Origin: Bacillus altitudinis 41KF2b
GTDB taxonomy: Bacteria > Bacillota > Bacilli > Bacillales > Bacillaceae
NCBI RefSeq assembly: GCF_000691145.1
Contig: NZ_ASJC01000003.1
Location: forward strand, 62,001-126,000
Direction of reading: 5' to 3'
Length of the DNA: 64,000 nt
Part shown: piece by piece, positions 12,354 to 23,292 of the stretch
Layout of the letters: each line of letters opens with the position of its first letter
Numbering within the stretch: the stretch's first letter is position 1
Notes under the pieces: model-generated
Seen by the model: only the letters and a program-made list of their open reading frames with translations
What the model was told of the DNA's origin: nothing
The model's database searches: none
Program-made: the position numbers and the translations under genes

Positions 12354-12380
12354 TTTATGCCTATTTACAAGCCGATATGA
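12354..12380 (-). promoter_or_regulatory. Predicted sigma-E promoter of safA
   Basis: On the minus strand TCATATC (-35) and CATAAAT (-10) are spaced by 14 bases, close to the sigma-E consensus, about 70 bases before the safA start. safA is sigma-E dependent in B. subtilis. Confidence 0.5.
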
Positions 12381-12415
12381 TAAAAACTTGTTTTCTGATA
12401 GGAGGGGACACTTCA

Positions 12416-13525
12416 TTATTTAATGGTCAGCATCTTATTTAAAGCGAGCAATGCCTCTTTTGTCGTCTCTTCATTCACTTGAATCAAACCGACTGGCTCC
12501 CCTTTTTCAATGCTTTCAAGTGACCATAGTAGATGAGGCAGGTCAATACGGTTCATTGTCAAACATGGACACATATCTGGATTGAGGGATTCGATTTGTT
12601 TGTCAGGGTGCTGGTCAATGATGCGTTTCACTAAATTCATTTCTGTTCCAATGGCCCACTTGCTTCCTGCTGGTGCCTGCTTGATCGTATCAATAATAAA
12701 TTTCGTTGAACCAGCTAGATCAGATGCCTTTACGACTTCATGCGTACACTCTGGATGAACAAGAATCTGTATGTCACGGTCTCGTTTTCTCGTTTGTTCA
12801 ATATTCTCAATGGTAAATTTCTCATGAACAGAGCAATGACCTTTCCATAAAATCATTTTAATTCGATGAAGCGGTTGATCGGTGATGAGCTTTTCTTCTA
12901 TTTGATCCCAGACAGCCATTTCCTCTAGCGGAATCCCTAAATCATAGGCCGTGTTACGCCCTAAATGCTGATCAGGAAGAAAAAGAATTCGCTCTTTTTG
13001 GGTCAGCGCCCACTCCAATACTTTTTTAGCGTTTGAAGATGTGACAGTCGATCCGCCATGTTTGCCGACAAATGCTTTAATATCAGCCGTTGAGTTTACA
13101 TAAGTCAGTGGAAGGATCGTATCTCCAAACAGCTCAGTGAGCTGATCCCACGCCCTGTCTGTTTGTTTCATATTCGCCATATCTGCCATTGAACAACCTG
13201 CTCTCATATCTGGCAAAAAGACGTGCTGATTCTTTTTTGATAGCATATCGGCCGTTTCTGCCATAAAATGAACCCCGCAAAATACAATGTATTCTGCTTC
13301 GTGATTGTCAGCAGCAATTTGTGCAAGCTGCAATGAATCACCTGTCACATCAGCAAATTGGATGACTTCATCTTTTTGATAATGATGACCCGGTATAAAA
13401 AGCTTTGATCCAAAGGCGCGTTTAATCTCTAATACTCTCTCTTTCATTTCATCATAAGAGCGCAGTTTATATTCATCTGGCATCATGGCTGTATGTTGCG
13501 CTGCTAACACATCAAGCATGGACAT
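12416..13525 (-). CDS. nadA: Quinolinate synthase A
   Basis: 369 residues, the long Bacillus type. NadA condenses iminoaspartate with dihydroxyacetone phosphate to quinolinate and carries a [4Fe-4S] cluster. The likely cluster cysteines are in [20 protein letters not shown] and [28 protein letters not shown] and NSTADIKAF are also family signatures. It overlaps the end of nadC by 14 bases and ends the nadB-nadC-nadA operon. No clear T-run terminator follows; the interval to safA holds the safA promoter. Confidence 0.97.
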   Translation of the reverse strand: MSMLDVLAAQHTAMMPDEYKLRSYDEMKERVLEIKRAFGSKLFIPGHHYQKDEVIQFADVTGDSLQLAQIAADNHEAEYIVFCGVHFMAETADMLSKKNQHVFLPDMRAGCSMADMANMKQTDRAWDQLTELFGDTILPLTYVNSTADIKAFVGKHGGSTVTSSNAKKVLEWALTQKERILFLPDQHLGRNTAYDLGIPLEEMAVWDQIEEKLITDQPLHRIKMILWKGHCSVHEKFTIENIEQTRKRDRDIQILVHPECTHEVVKASDLAGSTKFIIDTIKQAPAGSKWAIGTEMNLVKRIIDQHPDKQIESLNPDMCPCLTMNRIDLPHLLWSLESIEKGEPVGLIQVNEETTKEALLALNKMLTIK

Positions 13526-14375
13526 GAGTCGTTCCCCCTTTATGGCTGAATTCCATATTCATACTAAAATCGAATGATGGAGCAGAATGTGTGAGGAATC
13601 CAAGTGAAATAAGGTCTACACCTGTCCCCCGGTAGTTAGCCACATTCTCTAACGTGATGCCGCCTGATGCCTCAGTCAATATGGTTTCAGGGGTCATTTG
13701 TTTAAAGCGCTTCACTTCGTCTGGAGAGCAGTTGTCAAACATGATGACATCTGCTTTGGCTTCAATGGCTTCCATCAGCTGTGCTTCTGATTCAATTTCC
13801 ACTTCAATTTTCACCATATGACCGGCGTATGCTCTTGCTTTTTCCACAGCTTCCCTGATAGAACCACAAGCCGCAATATGATTATCTTTAATCATCACCC
13901 CATCGGATAAGCCGAAACGATGATTCTTTCCGCCTCCGACTTTTACTGCATACTTCTCCAGCATGCGCAAACCGGGTGTCGTCTTTCTCGTATCACAAAT
14001 CGTAATAGATGGATCAGCTAATCGCTCTACTGCTTCATGCGTTAGTGTAGCAATCCCTGTCATTCTTTGTAGGATATTCAACACCACCCGCTCCCCTTTC
14101 AGCAAATCGTTGACGGGGCCTGTTATTTGTGCCAGTACAGCCCCTTCATGAATCCAATCACCTTCCTGGAAAAACAGCTCAGTTTGAACTTGTTCATTCA
14201 GCAGTTTGTATCCCATATCAATGACTTGTGTCCCGGCCAATACGCCTGATTGTTTCGCCATGATGTAAGCTGTTCCTTTCTTGTCTCCAAAGATGGCATC
14301 AGCGGATACATCTCCAAACCCAATATCTTCTTTTAAAAAATGAGTGAGCATTTGCTTTAACTGTAAACGTTCCAT
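13512..14375 (-). CDS. nadC: Nicotinate-nucleotide pyrophosphorylase (carboxylating)
   Basis: 287 residues. It converts quinolinate and PRPP to nicotinate mononucleotide. Signatures: [57 protein letters not shown] split over residues ~130-160, MIKDNHI and the EASGGI phosphate loop. It overlaps nadB by 19 bases and nadA by 14 bases, so the three genes are translationally linked. Confidence 0.97.
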   Translation of the reverse strand: MERLQLKQMLTHFLKEDIGFGDVSADAIFGDKKGTAYIMAKQSGVLAGTQVIDMGYKLLNEQVQTELFFQEGDWIHEGAVLAQITGPVNDLLKGERVVLNILQRMTGIATLTHEAVERLADPSITICDTRKTTPGLRMLEKYAVKVGGGKNHRFGLSDGVMIKDNHIAACGSIREAVEKARAYAGHMVKIEVEIESEAQLMEAIEAKADVIMFDNCSPDEVKRFKQMTPETILTEASGGITLENVANYRGTGVDLISLGFLTHSAPSFDFSMNMEFSHKGGTTHVHA

Positions 14376-15928
14376 TTGGCACCAATCCTTTCATTTTTTA
14401 CGATGTAAATATGGCCCTGTTCATGTACAATCTGTTTTGCTCGCCACGAAGCATCGTGCCGATTTGGATAATCGGTGCGATAATGACCGCCCCTGCTTTC
14501 TGTTCGGAGTAATGCGGATTTGACAAGGCACATGGCTAAAGCCCATTGATTCGTTATTTCGATCTGTTCATTTGTGATATTCTTCACATTGATTTGCTGA
14601 AAAGAGACTTGTTCTAAATGATCGAGCAAAGTCTGTAAGCCTTTCTCATCTCTCACAATTGCGGCATATGCTGTCATCCATTTTCTGAGCTGAGCCAGTG
14701 ACACCGTTGGGACAGACCATACTTCTTGAATGGAAGGAGCAAGGTTTTTATCTTGCCGGGCTTGCAACCGCTCAATATACCGTGCTGCGTTGTTTCCTAA
14801 AACGAGACCTTCTAAGAGCGAATTACTTGCCAATCGATTGGCGCCGTGTAAACCTGTACAAGCTGCTTCACCAATGGCAAAAAGTGATGGAACTGTTGTT
14901 TCTCCATGTTCATTCACCTTAATTCCACCCATTAAAAAGTGCATACCGGGTGAAACTGGCAGCCTTCTGCTTGCCATATCAACTCCCGCACGCTGACACA
15001 TTGAAGCAATCGCAGGAAAACGTGCAGAAAAATACGGAATATCACGGATGTTCAGATAAATGGAATGACCGAGTTGCTGCTCATGGAAAATGGTCCTTGC
15101 CACCACATCTCTAGGCGCTAAATCGCTCTGCGGGTGAATTCCTTCCATGATCCGCCTGCCTGATTCATCTTCTAAATAGGCGCCCTCTCCCCTGACTGCC
15201 TCTGATACGAGACCGATCGCTTTACCTGAAGTGGTCAAAAGGGTCGGATGGAATTGCACAAATTCGAGATCTACTAGCTGTGCCCCTGCGCGATAGGCCA
15301 TCATCAGACCGTCTCCTGTCACAGACGGATCATTTGTGTTTGTTTCATATAAGGACCCACAGCCGCCAGTGGATAATACAACTGCATCTGCGGTCATTGT
15401 ATGTACATGACCTTTTTCGTCTTTCCACACGACACCGGTACATACCCCTTCATGAACTAATAGATCCATGACATAATGGTTTTCATATACATGAATGTGT
15501 GAGCCGAGCTTCCCTTTCAAAAACTGCACGAGGGTTTTTCCTGTTTGATCTCCCCCTGCATGCAGAATACGATGGGTCGTATGGGCTCCCTCTTTACCTA
15601 ACTGCGGAATTCCCGTTTCATCTCGATCAAATGGGCAGCCCTCTTCTACGAGCTTCTTTACAAGATCTTTTCCATGACGGACGATCTCCTGTACAGTTTT
15701 GTCATCATTGTGACCACACCCCGCAGCTAAAGTGTCTTGCACATGCTGATCGACAGAATCATGTGAAGAAAAGGCTGCAGCAATTCCCCCTTGTGCGAGC
15801 ATGGAATTACTAGAGGAAAATTGTTTTTTTGTCATCATAATGACTTGGCAGTTCTCTGAGATCGTATTCACAAAGGAAAGAGCCGCAATGCCCGACCCCA
15901 CCACAATGACTTTTTTGATAGATGACAC
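14357..15928 (-). CDS. nadB: L-aspartate oxidase
   Basis: 523 residues from a GTG at 15928 (AGGAGGGG upstream); earlier in-frame codons fall in the promoter. NadB oxidises aspartate to iminoaspartate using FAD. The N-terminal dinucleotide fold reads VVGSGIAALSFV; other signatures are SMLAQGGIAAAF, RILHAGGDQTG, STGGCGSLYETNTNDPSVTGDG, ALYxEGLHGANRLASNSLLE and the C-terminal SRGGHYRTDYP. First gene of nadBCA, divergent from nifS and expected to be repressed by NiaR with nicotinate. Confidence 0.96.
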   Translation of the reverse strand: MSSIKKVIVVGSGIAALSFVNTISENCQVIMMTKKQFSSSNSMLAQGGIAAAFSSHDSVDQHVQDTLAAGCGHNDDKTVQEIVRHGKDLVKKLVEEGCPFDRDETGIPQLGKEGAHTTHRILHAGGDQTGKTLVQFLKGKLGSHIHVYENHYVMDLLVHEGVCTGVVWKDEKGHVHTMTADAVVLSTGGCGSLYETNTNDPSVTGDGLMMAYRAGAQLVDLEFVQFHPTLLTTSGKAIGLVSEAVRGEGAYLEDESGRRIMEGIHPQSDLAPRDVVARTIFHEQQLGHSIYLNIRDIPYFSARFPAIASMCQRAGVDMASRRLPVSPGMHFLMGGIKVNEHGETTVPSLFAIGEAACTGLHGANRLASNSLLEGLVLGNNAARYIERLQARQDKNLAPSIQEVWSVPTVSLAQLRKWMTAYAAIVRDEKGLQTLLDHLEQVSFQQINVKNITNEQIEITNQWALAMCLVKSALLRTESRGGHYRTDYPNRHDASWRAKQIVHEQGHIYIVKNERIGAKWNVYS

Positions 15929-15940
15929 AATTGCCCCTCC

Positions 15941-15987
15941 TGTCATTTACACCTGTCTTGACACATATCATTACACAACACTACAAT
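15941..15987 (+). promoter_or_regulatory. nifS promoter and probable NiaR operator in the nadB-nifS intergenic region
   Basis: On the plus strand TTGACA (15958-15963), an 18-base spacer and TACAAT (15982-15987) form a sigma-A promoter. The -35 overlaps the short palindrome TGTCTTGACA, and TGTCA and ACACCTGTC elements lie just to its left. In B. subtilis NiaR (YrxA) represses both divergent units from this interval, so these sequences are the likely operator. The exact operator boundaries are inferred. Confidence 0.5.
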
Positions 15988-16020
15988 AAATACAAGAAAA
16001 AATTTTCACACAGGAGATGG

Positions 16021-17169
16021 ATGGATTTGATTTATTTAGATTATGCAGCTTCTACACCTGTTTCTGAGGATTCACTGCATGTATTTCAGCAGTTGAGCAA
16101 AGAATGTTACGGAAATGCGAGCAGCCTGCATGATGCAGGAGGAAGAGCAAATGAAATCTTGGCTTACAGCAGACAATCACTTGCAGCGATTCTAGGGGGC
16201 GAACCTGATGGTATTTACTTTACAAGTGGCGGAACTGAATCCAATATCCTTGCGATTCAATCGATCATAAATGGACTACCTCCACATAAACAGCATGTCA
16301 TTACCACATCAGTAGAGCACCCTTCCGTTCATCATGCGGTCAATGCCTTGGAGCGTCTCGGTGTGAAGGTGACGGTCATAGAACCGAATCAAGAAGGAAT
16401 CATCACAAAGGAGATTCTCAAACAGGCTCTATTGCCTGAAACCGGACTAGTATCCATCCAGCATGCCAACTCAGAAACTGGGATTATTCAGCCATTAGCT
16501 GAATTAGCAACGCTCTTAAAAGAAAGAGATATTCTTTTTCATACAGATGCCGTGCAGACATTCGGAAAAATGCATGTGTCGATTAAAGAACTTGGGGTCG
16601 ATGCCCTCTCCATTTCGAGTCATAAAGTGTATGCACCTAAGGGCGCCGGTGCTGTCTATATGGGGGCACATGTCCCTTGGAAGCCTATATATCAAGATAC
16701 TGTACAGGAAAATGGTCTACGCCCAGGGACAGTGAACGTTCCATGCATCGGTGCTTTTGTTGCCGCGAGCGAGCAAATCATGCTGAAAATAGAGCATCAG
16801 CAGCAGCTGGATATTCAGCTTCGTGATTATTTTCTTCAGCAGCTAAAAAAACGGAAGCTGTCTGTCCGCATGCTGCAAGAAAGTGACCAGCGCCGCACGC
16901 TGCCTCATATTATTGGTTGTTTTTTTGAAGGGTTTGAAGGACAATATGTAATGTTAGCTTGTAACCGGCATGGGATTTGTATATCCACAGGAAGTGCGTG
17001 CGCTTCTGGTTATCACCACCCTTCCCCTGCTGTGAAGGCATTACATGTATCAGATCGTGATGCCCTTCAATTTATTCGACTATCATTTGGACGAGGATCA
17101 TCAAAGGATGACATCGATCAGCTTTTGCATACATTTGAGAGCTTGCAAAAGGAGAAGAAAGGAGCATAA
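16021..17169 (+). CDS. nifS: Cysteine desulfurase for NadA maturation (NifS)
   Basis: 382 residues starting ATG GAT TTG at 16021, with CAGGAG upstream. A PLP enzyme of the NifS/IscS class: IYLDYAASTPV, SGGTESNILAI, HPSVHHAV, the lysine loop SISSHKVYAPKGAGAVY and the catalytic cysteine in ISTGSACASG. In B. subtilis this protein is dedicated to providing sulfur for the NadA iron-sulfur cluster; its place opposite nadBCA supports the same role. It is followed at three bases by niaR. Confidence 0.94.
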   Translation: MDLIYLDYAASTPVSEDSLHVFQQLSKECYGNASSLHDAGGRANEILAYSRQSLAAILGGEPDGIYFTSGGTESNILAIQSIINGLPPHKQHVITTSVEHPSVHHAVNALERLGVKVTVIEPNQEGIITKEILKQALLPETGLVSIQHANSETGIIQPLAELATLLKERDILFHTDAVQTFGKMHVSIKELGVDALSISSHKVYAPKGAGAVYMGAHVPWKPIYQDTVQENGLRPGTVNVPCIGAFVAASEQIMLKIEHQQQLDIQLRDYFLQQLKKRKLSVRMLQESDQRRTLPHIIGCFFEGFEGQYVMLACNRHGICISTGSACASGYHHPSPAVKALHVSDRDALQFIRLSFGRGSSKDDIDQLLHTFESLQKEKKGA

Positions 17170-17172
17170 AAC

Positions 17173-17712
17173 GTGGAACAAGAGAGAAAACTCATTGGCG
17201 AAGAAAGAAGAAACGCCATTTTAAAGTGGCTACAAGAGACTGATACACCACTCACCGGAAGTTTTTTAGCTAAAAAAGCCGCTGTCTCACGACAAGTCAT
17301 TGTACAAGATATTTCATTACTCAAAGCAAAAAACGAACCCATTATTGCCACAAGCCAAGGCTATGTGTATATGGCGCAGCATACACCGGAAACTGAAATT
17401 GAACAGATTATCGCTTGCAAGCACGATCCTCATCGTACAGAAGAGGAGCTGACACTGATTGTAGACTACGGTGTAACGGTGAAAGACGTGATCATTGAGC
17501 ACCCTGTCTACGGGGAGCTGACGGCCTCTATTCGAGTGAGTACGCGCAAACAAGTGGCTGACTTCGTTCATCATATTTCTAATACGGGCGCCTCCTACTT
17601 ATCAGAGCTGACAGACGGCGTACACTTACATACCCTTACTTCATACAGCCAAAAGCAGCTTGACCAAGCCATTCAAGCGCTTGATGACGCTGGATTTCTC
17701 ATTAAAGACTAA
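17173..17712 (+). CDS. niaR: NAD biosynthesis transcriptional repressor NiaR
   Basis: 179 residues from a GTG at 17173 (AAAGGAG upstream). The N-terminal winged helix-turn-helix (RRNAILKWLQETDTPLTGSFLAKKAAVSRQVIVQDISLLKAK) is followed by the 3H domain with conserved histidines (ELTLIVDYGVTVKDVIIEHPVYGEL, DFVHHI, LTDGVHLHTL). NiaR/YrxA represses nadBCA and nifS-niaR in response to nicotinate. Second gene of the nifS operon. Confidence 0.94.
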   Translation: MEQERKLIGEERRNAILKWLQETDTPLTGSFLAKKAAVSRQVIVQDISLLKAKNEPIIATSQGYVYMAQHTPETEIEQIIACKHDPHRTEEELTLIVDYGVTVKDVIIEHPVYGELTASIRVSTRKQVADFVHHISNTGASYLSELTDGVHLHTLTSYSQKQLDQAIQALDDAGFLIKD

Positions 17713-17744
17713 AAAAATAGTGTCCCCAAGAGGACACTATTTTT
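17711..17744. terminator. Bidirectional terminator niaR / pheA
   Basis: AAATAGTGTCC and GGACACTATTT pair around a short loop between convergent niaR and pheA; the stem includes the pheA stop codon. Confidence 0.85.
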
Positions 17745-18615
17745 CATTCGTTAATTCATATGTTTGATAGCTGCCGAGTAGTTTCACTTCACAGCCAATC
17801 GCTTCTAATTCTTGAATGGCCCCAGGGACAAGTACATCATCCATCTCTTTTTCGATATCAATGATAAATAAATAGTGTCCAAGGCCTGTTTTTGTCGGAC
17901 GCGATTCAATTTTGGACAAATTGAGATTCCGCCATGAAAAAGCTGATAACACGCGGTGCAATGCACCAGACTGATCATCCTTTGGCAGGCTGACAACAAT
18001 GGTCGTTTTTGGCTTTGAAGAAAAACCAGAATTCATTGGGAACGATGCCTTCGCCTCTTTATGTAAAATAACAAAACGTGTATGATTGTGCGGATAATCA
18101 TGAATGTCTTTTTTCGCAATCGTCAATCCGTACGTTTTTGCGGCGATTTCATTCGCAATCGCACCAACAGCTTCATCTGGATGCTCACTGATGTATTTTG
18201 CTGCATAGCCTGTTGATTCCACTGGCCGATGCGGAATATCAGGGAACTGTCTCTTCAAAAATTGATGACACTGCGCAATGGCGTGCGGATGTGACTGAAT
18301 CACATCTAATGTCTCCCAGCTCTCCGCTCTCGATGGATGGACAAGCAGGTGCTGGCGAATCGGTGCTGTCATTTCGCCCACAATGGACAAAGCGTCCTCA
18401 TGAATTAAATAATCAATTGTTAAGTTCACAGATCCTTCGAGTGCATTTTCAAGTGGAACGACCGCCAAATCTACTTCTCCCTTTGACACGGCATCCATAC
18501 ATTGCGGAATGGTTGCATAAGCCCGCTGCTCTGCATCTTTTGGAAAACAAGAACAGACAGCCAAATGAGTAAATGTGGCCTCTGGTCCAAAGTAACCTAC
18601 CGTTAATTGCTTCAT
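17737..18615 (-). CDS. pheA: Prephenate dehydratase
   Basis: 292 residues. It makes phenylpyruvate for phenylalanine synthesis. The catalytic domain shows GYFGPEATFTHLAV, VPLENALEGSVNLTIDYL and the NHTRFVIL segment; a C-terminal ACT domain (ALHRVLSAFSWRNLNLSKIESRPTK split around residue 225-250) carries the ESRP phenylalanine-binding motif for feedback control. Preceded by pheB in the obg-pheB-pheA order. Confidence 0.96.
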   Translation of the reverse strand: MKQLTVGYFGPEATFTHLAVCSCFPKDAEQRAYATIPQCMDAVSKGEVDLAVVPLENALEGSVNLTIDYLIHEDALSIVGEMTAPIRQHLLVHPSRAESWETLDVIQSHPHAIAQCHQFLKRQFPDIPHRPVESTGYAAKYISEHPDEAVGAIANEIAAKTYGLTIAKKDIHDYPHNHTRFVILHKEAKASFPMNSGFSSKPKTTIVVSLPKDDQSGALHRVLSAFSWRNLNLSKIESRPTKTGLGHYLFIIDIEKEMDDVLVPGAIQELEAIGCEVKLLGSYQTYELTNEK

Positions 18616-18633
18616 CTGCTATGATCTCTCCTT

Positions 18634-19077
18634 TTACGCCCCAGAACCTAGAATTTCAACTTTTTCGACAAATTCAAGTTTTCTTAATTGATTCATGACT
18701 GTATTGATATCATCTGCCATGCCGGCCGTACTGATCGACAAGGTGACATTCGCTCTTCCTTGCAGCGGAATCGTTTGGTGAATGGATAACACATTACAGC
18801 CAGAGTCAGCCACAATTTGCAGTAGCCTAGACAAAGCCCCAGACCGATCCTCCAGGTGGAAAAACAATGTGATGATCTGCTCTTTGACCATTGTATAAAA
18901 TGGAAAAACAGCATCTCGATATTTATAAAAAGCACTGCGGCTTAAATCCGCTTTTTGAACAGCATCGGCAACTGAATCCGCTTTTTTGCGATCGAGAAGC
19001 TTTTTGACTTCAAGCGTTTTTCGCATCGCATCCGGAAGTACATCCTCTCTTACTAAATAGAACGTTTCTTCTTTCAC
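18634..19077 (-). CDS. pheB: ACT domain-containing protein PheB
   Basis: 147 residues of the UPF0735 / PheB family. The N-terminal half contains a helix-turn-helix-like segment ([21 protein letters not shown]) and the C-terminal half an ACT domain ([29 protein letters not shown]). It was once annotated as a chorismate mutase monofunctional part but lacks evidence for that; a regulatory role is plausible. Start is a GTG at 19077 after GGGGAG. Confidence 0.9.
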   Translation of the reverse strand: MKEETFYLVREDVLPDAMRKTLEVKKLLDRKKADSVADAVQKADLSRSAFYKYRDAVFPFYTMVKEQIITLFFHLEDRSGALSRLLQIVADSGCNVLSIHQTIPLQGRANVTLSISTAGMADDINTVMNQLRKLEFVEKVEILGSGA

Positions 19078-19132
19078 CTGTTTTCTCCCCTTTTAAAAAC
19101 GGGAGAGCCCATGAACTGGACCCTCCTTTTGA

Positions 19133-20440
<1,308 letters not shown>

Positions 20441-21034
20441 TCACATATCTCGTTCTTGCCTCAAACAAAGCTCAATCATGGACTCATGATTCGTCACATG
20501 AAATTGCGTTATACTCATACATGGATAGTTTGCGTCATGAAACGCATTTAACGCATCCAAACTTGTTAATTTTCCTTTGAAATCAAAATATAAGATCACA
20601 TCATTCTCTTCATGATCCGTTTGGAAAGTGACCGTTAAATGATTTTCAGTTTTTTGGCAAACTGATTGATCGAATATCGAAAACAACTCCCGTGATACCG
20701 TTAGCAGCTGCGATTCATATGCTGATAAGTCTCGGGTTTCACCAAGCACTTCATATTCTAGGGTGATAAAATGCGACTCCCAATTAAAGGTTAGAAAGTA
20801 ATAGGCCAATTGGGGAATTTTTAAATTTGAGAGTTTGGATTCATGCTGTGCTTCAATGACCATTTCTTCTATTATTTCGAACACTCGGTCATATTTTTCT
20901 AATGTCAAGTTGCCTTTGATTAACTGCAATTTATTCATCCAGTCGTGTCTTGAACGACTAAGCAGATGGATCAATTCATTCGTTAATGCAACGTGAGTTA
21001 ATTTTTCGTTTTGTTTACTTGGTATCTCTTCCAT
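20441..21034 (-). CDS. spo0B: Sporulation initiation phosphotransferase Spo0B
   Basis: 197 residues. Spo0B passes phosphate from Spo0F to Spo0A. The phosphorylated histidine is His30 in LLSRSRHDWMNKLQLIKGNL, which forms the helical hairpin; the C-terminal half is a degenerate histidine-kinase ATPase fold that binds no ATP. ATG at 21034 with GGGAG upstream. It is 21 bases upstream of obg, the universal arrangement in Bacillus. The 240 bases between it and rpmA hold a terminator and no convincing gene. Confidence 0.93.
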   Translation of the reverse strand: MEEIPSKQNEKLTHVALTNELIHLLSRSRHDWMNKLQLIKGNLTLEKYDRVFEIIEEMVIEAQHESKLSNLKIPQLAYYFLTFNWESHFITLEYEVLGETRDLSAYESQLLTVSRELFSIFDQSVCQKTENHLTVTFQTDHEENDVILYFDFKGKLTSLDALNAFHDANYPCMSITQFHVTNHESMIELCLRQERDM

Positions 21035-21275
21035 TATCGCACTCCCAATCGTTTGGTCTCTCTTTTAGGAGTCTTATCATCAATATGTCTCCCTGAATTA
21101 TAACAGAGAAGACAGCTTAGAAAAACACTAGTTATGTGAGGAAAGGTTGTTTTTTCTGATCGTATAGGAGAAAATGAGGCAAAGTCAGCAAACATTCTTT
21201 GATATTTATGGAGTGCATCTTCTTTTATCATCTTCGGTACTACTTGTAAAAAGCGCAAAAGCTCCCTGAATAGTG

Positions 21276-21307
21276 AAAAAAACTCCAGTCAATGACCGGA
21301 GTTTTTA
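21276..21307 (-). terminator. Terminator after rpmA
   Basis: On the minus strand AACTCCGGTC and GACTGGAGTT pair around a three-base loop and are followed by a T-run. Confidence 0.85.
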
Positions 21308-21311
21308 GCAA

Positions 21312-21608
<297 letters not shown>

Positions 21609-21947
21609 CTATTTTTTTGTAGATATTCTCACATAATCGTGATAATCTCGTTCAATTGTTTCTAAGGAAACGACCATGCCTTCTAAAAGCAACTGGGCTT
21701 TTTCAAAGGTGACTGGATCTGTATCAGCTGGCAGTTCAAAAGAGAAATACCCGCCTTCATCTCCAATATCAAGCAGTGGATCCATTCCTGTCAGTGCAAT
21801 AATTGAATTGACTGACCCGAAAACAACAGCAGATACACCTGCACAAACGAGATCCTGACCTTTTTCAGCAAACTCGGCATGTCCAGTCATCTGAAAAGAC
21901 GTAATGCTTTCATCTGCTGGCGACCGAGTAATGGTTGCTTTGATCAT
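21609..21947 (-). CDS. prp: Ribosomal-processing cysteine protease Prp
   Basis: 112 residues from the ATG at 21947; a GTG at 21956 would add three residues and cannot be excluded. Catalytic residues are visible in GHAEFAEKGQDLVCAGVSAVVFG (His and Cys of the Prp family). The enzyme removes the N-terminal extension of L27. B. subtilis name ysxB. Sits between rplU and rpmA, as in all Firmicutes with an extended L27. Confidence 0.93.
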   Translation of the reverse strand: MIKATITRSPADESITSFQMTGHAEFAEKGQDLVCAGVSAVVFGSVNSIIALTGMDPLLDIGDEGGYFSFELPADTDPVTFEKAQLLLEGMVVSLETIERDYHDYVRISTKK

Positions 21948-21961
21948 ATCACTCACACGCC

Positions 21962-22270
21962 TTAAGCGTTGATTTTTTCGATAACAACTTTAGTGTAAGG
22001 TTGACGATGACCTTGTTTCTTGTGGTTGTTTTTCTTCGGTTTGTACTTGAACACAGTAATTTTTTTACCGCGACCTTGTTTTTCAACTTTAGCCGTTACT
22101 GTTGCTCCAGCAACTGAAGGGTTACCCACTTTGACAGTGTCTCCGCCGACAAACAATACGTTTTCGAAAGTAACTGTTTCACCTGCTTCAGCAGCTAGTT
22201 TTTCAACATAAACAGTTTGACCTTCTTCAACTTTTACTTGTTTGCCACCAGTTTCGATAATTGCGTACAT
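21962..22270 (-). CDS. rplU: 50S ribosomal protein L21
   Basis: 102 residues starting [18 protein letters not shown] at 22270, with TAGGAGGTG upstream. The C-terminal basic signature [19 protein letters not shown] is typical of L21. First gene of rplU-prp-rpmA and preceded by the L21 leader. Confidence 0.98.
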   Translation of the reverse strand: MYAIIETGGKQVKVEEGQTVYVEKLAAEAGETVTFENVLFVGGDTVKVGNPSVAGATVTAKVEKQGRGKKITVFKYKPKKNNHKKQGHRQPYTKVVIEKINA

Positions 22271-22375
22271 CTCTGCACCTCCTAATAAACTCAGACTCGC
22301 CGAATACAGGGGGCCAATAGGCACTTTACACCTGCTCCGCGCGGTTGTAGCACGGGTGCTACATATCCATAACAT
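22271..22375 (-). promoter_or_regulatory. L21 leader RNA
   Basis: The 5' leader of rplU folds into hairpins (TGTAGCACCCGTGCTACA and a GGCCCCC-containing arm) in the position of the Rfam L21 leader known from Bacillus, thought to mediate autogenous control. The identification rests on position and hairpin layout. Confidence 0.65.
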
Positions 22376-22380
22376 TAAAA

Positions 22381-22409
22381 AATATATCAAATTAGACGCT
22401 GAATGTCAA
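22381..22409 (-). promoter_or_regulatory. Sigma-A promoter of rplU
   Basis: On the minus strand TTGACA, 17 bases and TATATT, placed just upstream of the L21 leader. Confidence 0.75.
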
Positions 22410-22422
22410 TGTATTTTCACCA

Positions 22423-23292
22423 TTAGTACGGCAAAAGAAGATCTTCCATGGAAGAGGTGGTTCTTCGATCTGAAAAATAAGCATGGAGCAATTCATTTTC
22501 ATCGAGCTGGCTCATTTTCACACCATTCCGTTCGATAATAATGGGATGCTTACAGCCCCTTTGGAATCGCGCCATCACTTCATATATTTTCTCCTCAGCA
22601 CTGGCTCTCAGCGGAATGAGTTTCTCTACCTTTTGCTCTTTTTTACCGTAATAACGTTCTAGTAAAAAACGTACCCTGATATAATGCCGCTGCCGGTGCT
22701 CCATCACAAGCGAGTAGGCTAAAAAAGTGAGCAGGATCCAGCCGTTGAATTGCAGCGGAGCAAAACAGAGTAACCCTGCTGTCAAAAGACCGAAAAAAAT
22801 GAGTGAGCCTTTTATTGCAAGGGCATGTGCCTGTTGGAAAGGGTAAAAAACAGATAAGAGCAAAAAGAATAATTTTCCGCCATCAAGCGGCCAAATGGGC
22901 AAAAGGTTCACTAGAAAAATCGCTATATTATAAAAAGTAAACATCGTAAAGACGTCATATGAAATAAGTGAGGCTTCCATGAGAAGCCAGGCGACGAGCT
23001 GGAGCGGGACATGCTGAAGCGGTCCGCATAAAATGACCGCCAGTTCTTCTTTTAGCGGACGGTTGCCATGCTCTTCTACTTCTACCGCCCCGCCAAATGG
23101 CAGTAAAAAAATCCGCCGAATCCGCCAGTGATAATAACAAGCAGCCGCTGCATGTCCAAGCTCATGGACACAGACGATGATGAGCAAACAAAGCAGCGGC
23201 TTAATTTGACCTGATAGCATGGCAAATGCCATGACTATCCAAAGGAGCGGGTGAACATGGACCTTTGTCAGCATGAGCAGCCATCTATTCAA
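22423..23292 (-). CDS. spoIVFB: Intramembrane metalloprotease SpoIVFB
   Basis: 289 residues, a site-2-type protease that cleaves pro-sigma-K in the mother cell. The zinc motif HELGH is at about residues 43-47 and NLLPIWPLDGGK (about 129-140) supplies the third ligand. Multiple membrane helices precede a C-terminal CBS-like domain that binds ATP in B. subtilis. It overlaps spoIVFA by eight bases. Confidence 0.95.
   Translation of the reverse strand: MNRWLLMLTKVHVHPLLWIVMAFAMLSGQIKPLLCLLIIVCVHELGHAAAACYYHWRIRRIFLLPFGGAVEVEEHGNRPLKEELAVILCGPLQHVPLQLVAWLLMEASLISYDVFTMFTFYNIAIFLVNLLPIWPLDGGKLFFLLLSVFYPFQQAHALAIKGSLIFFGLLTAGLLCFAPLQFNGWILLTFLAYSLVMEHRQRHYIRVRFLLERYYGKKEQKVEKLIPLRASAEEKIYEVMARFQRGCKHPIIIERNGVKMSQLDENELLHAYFSDRRTTSSMEDLLLPY

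Noticed and set aside
21034-21258. 74-codon minus-strand frame between rpmA and spo0B
   Set aside because: It overlaps the spo0B start region and lacks a credible ribosome binding site or conserved features; it is better read as the spo0B leader.
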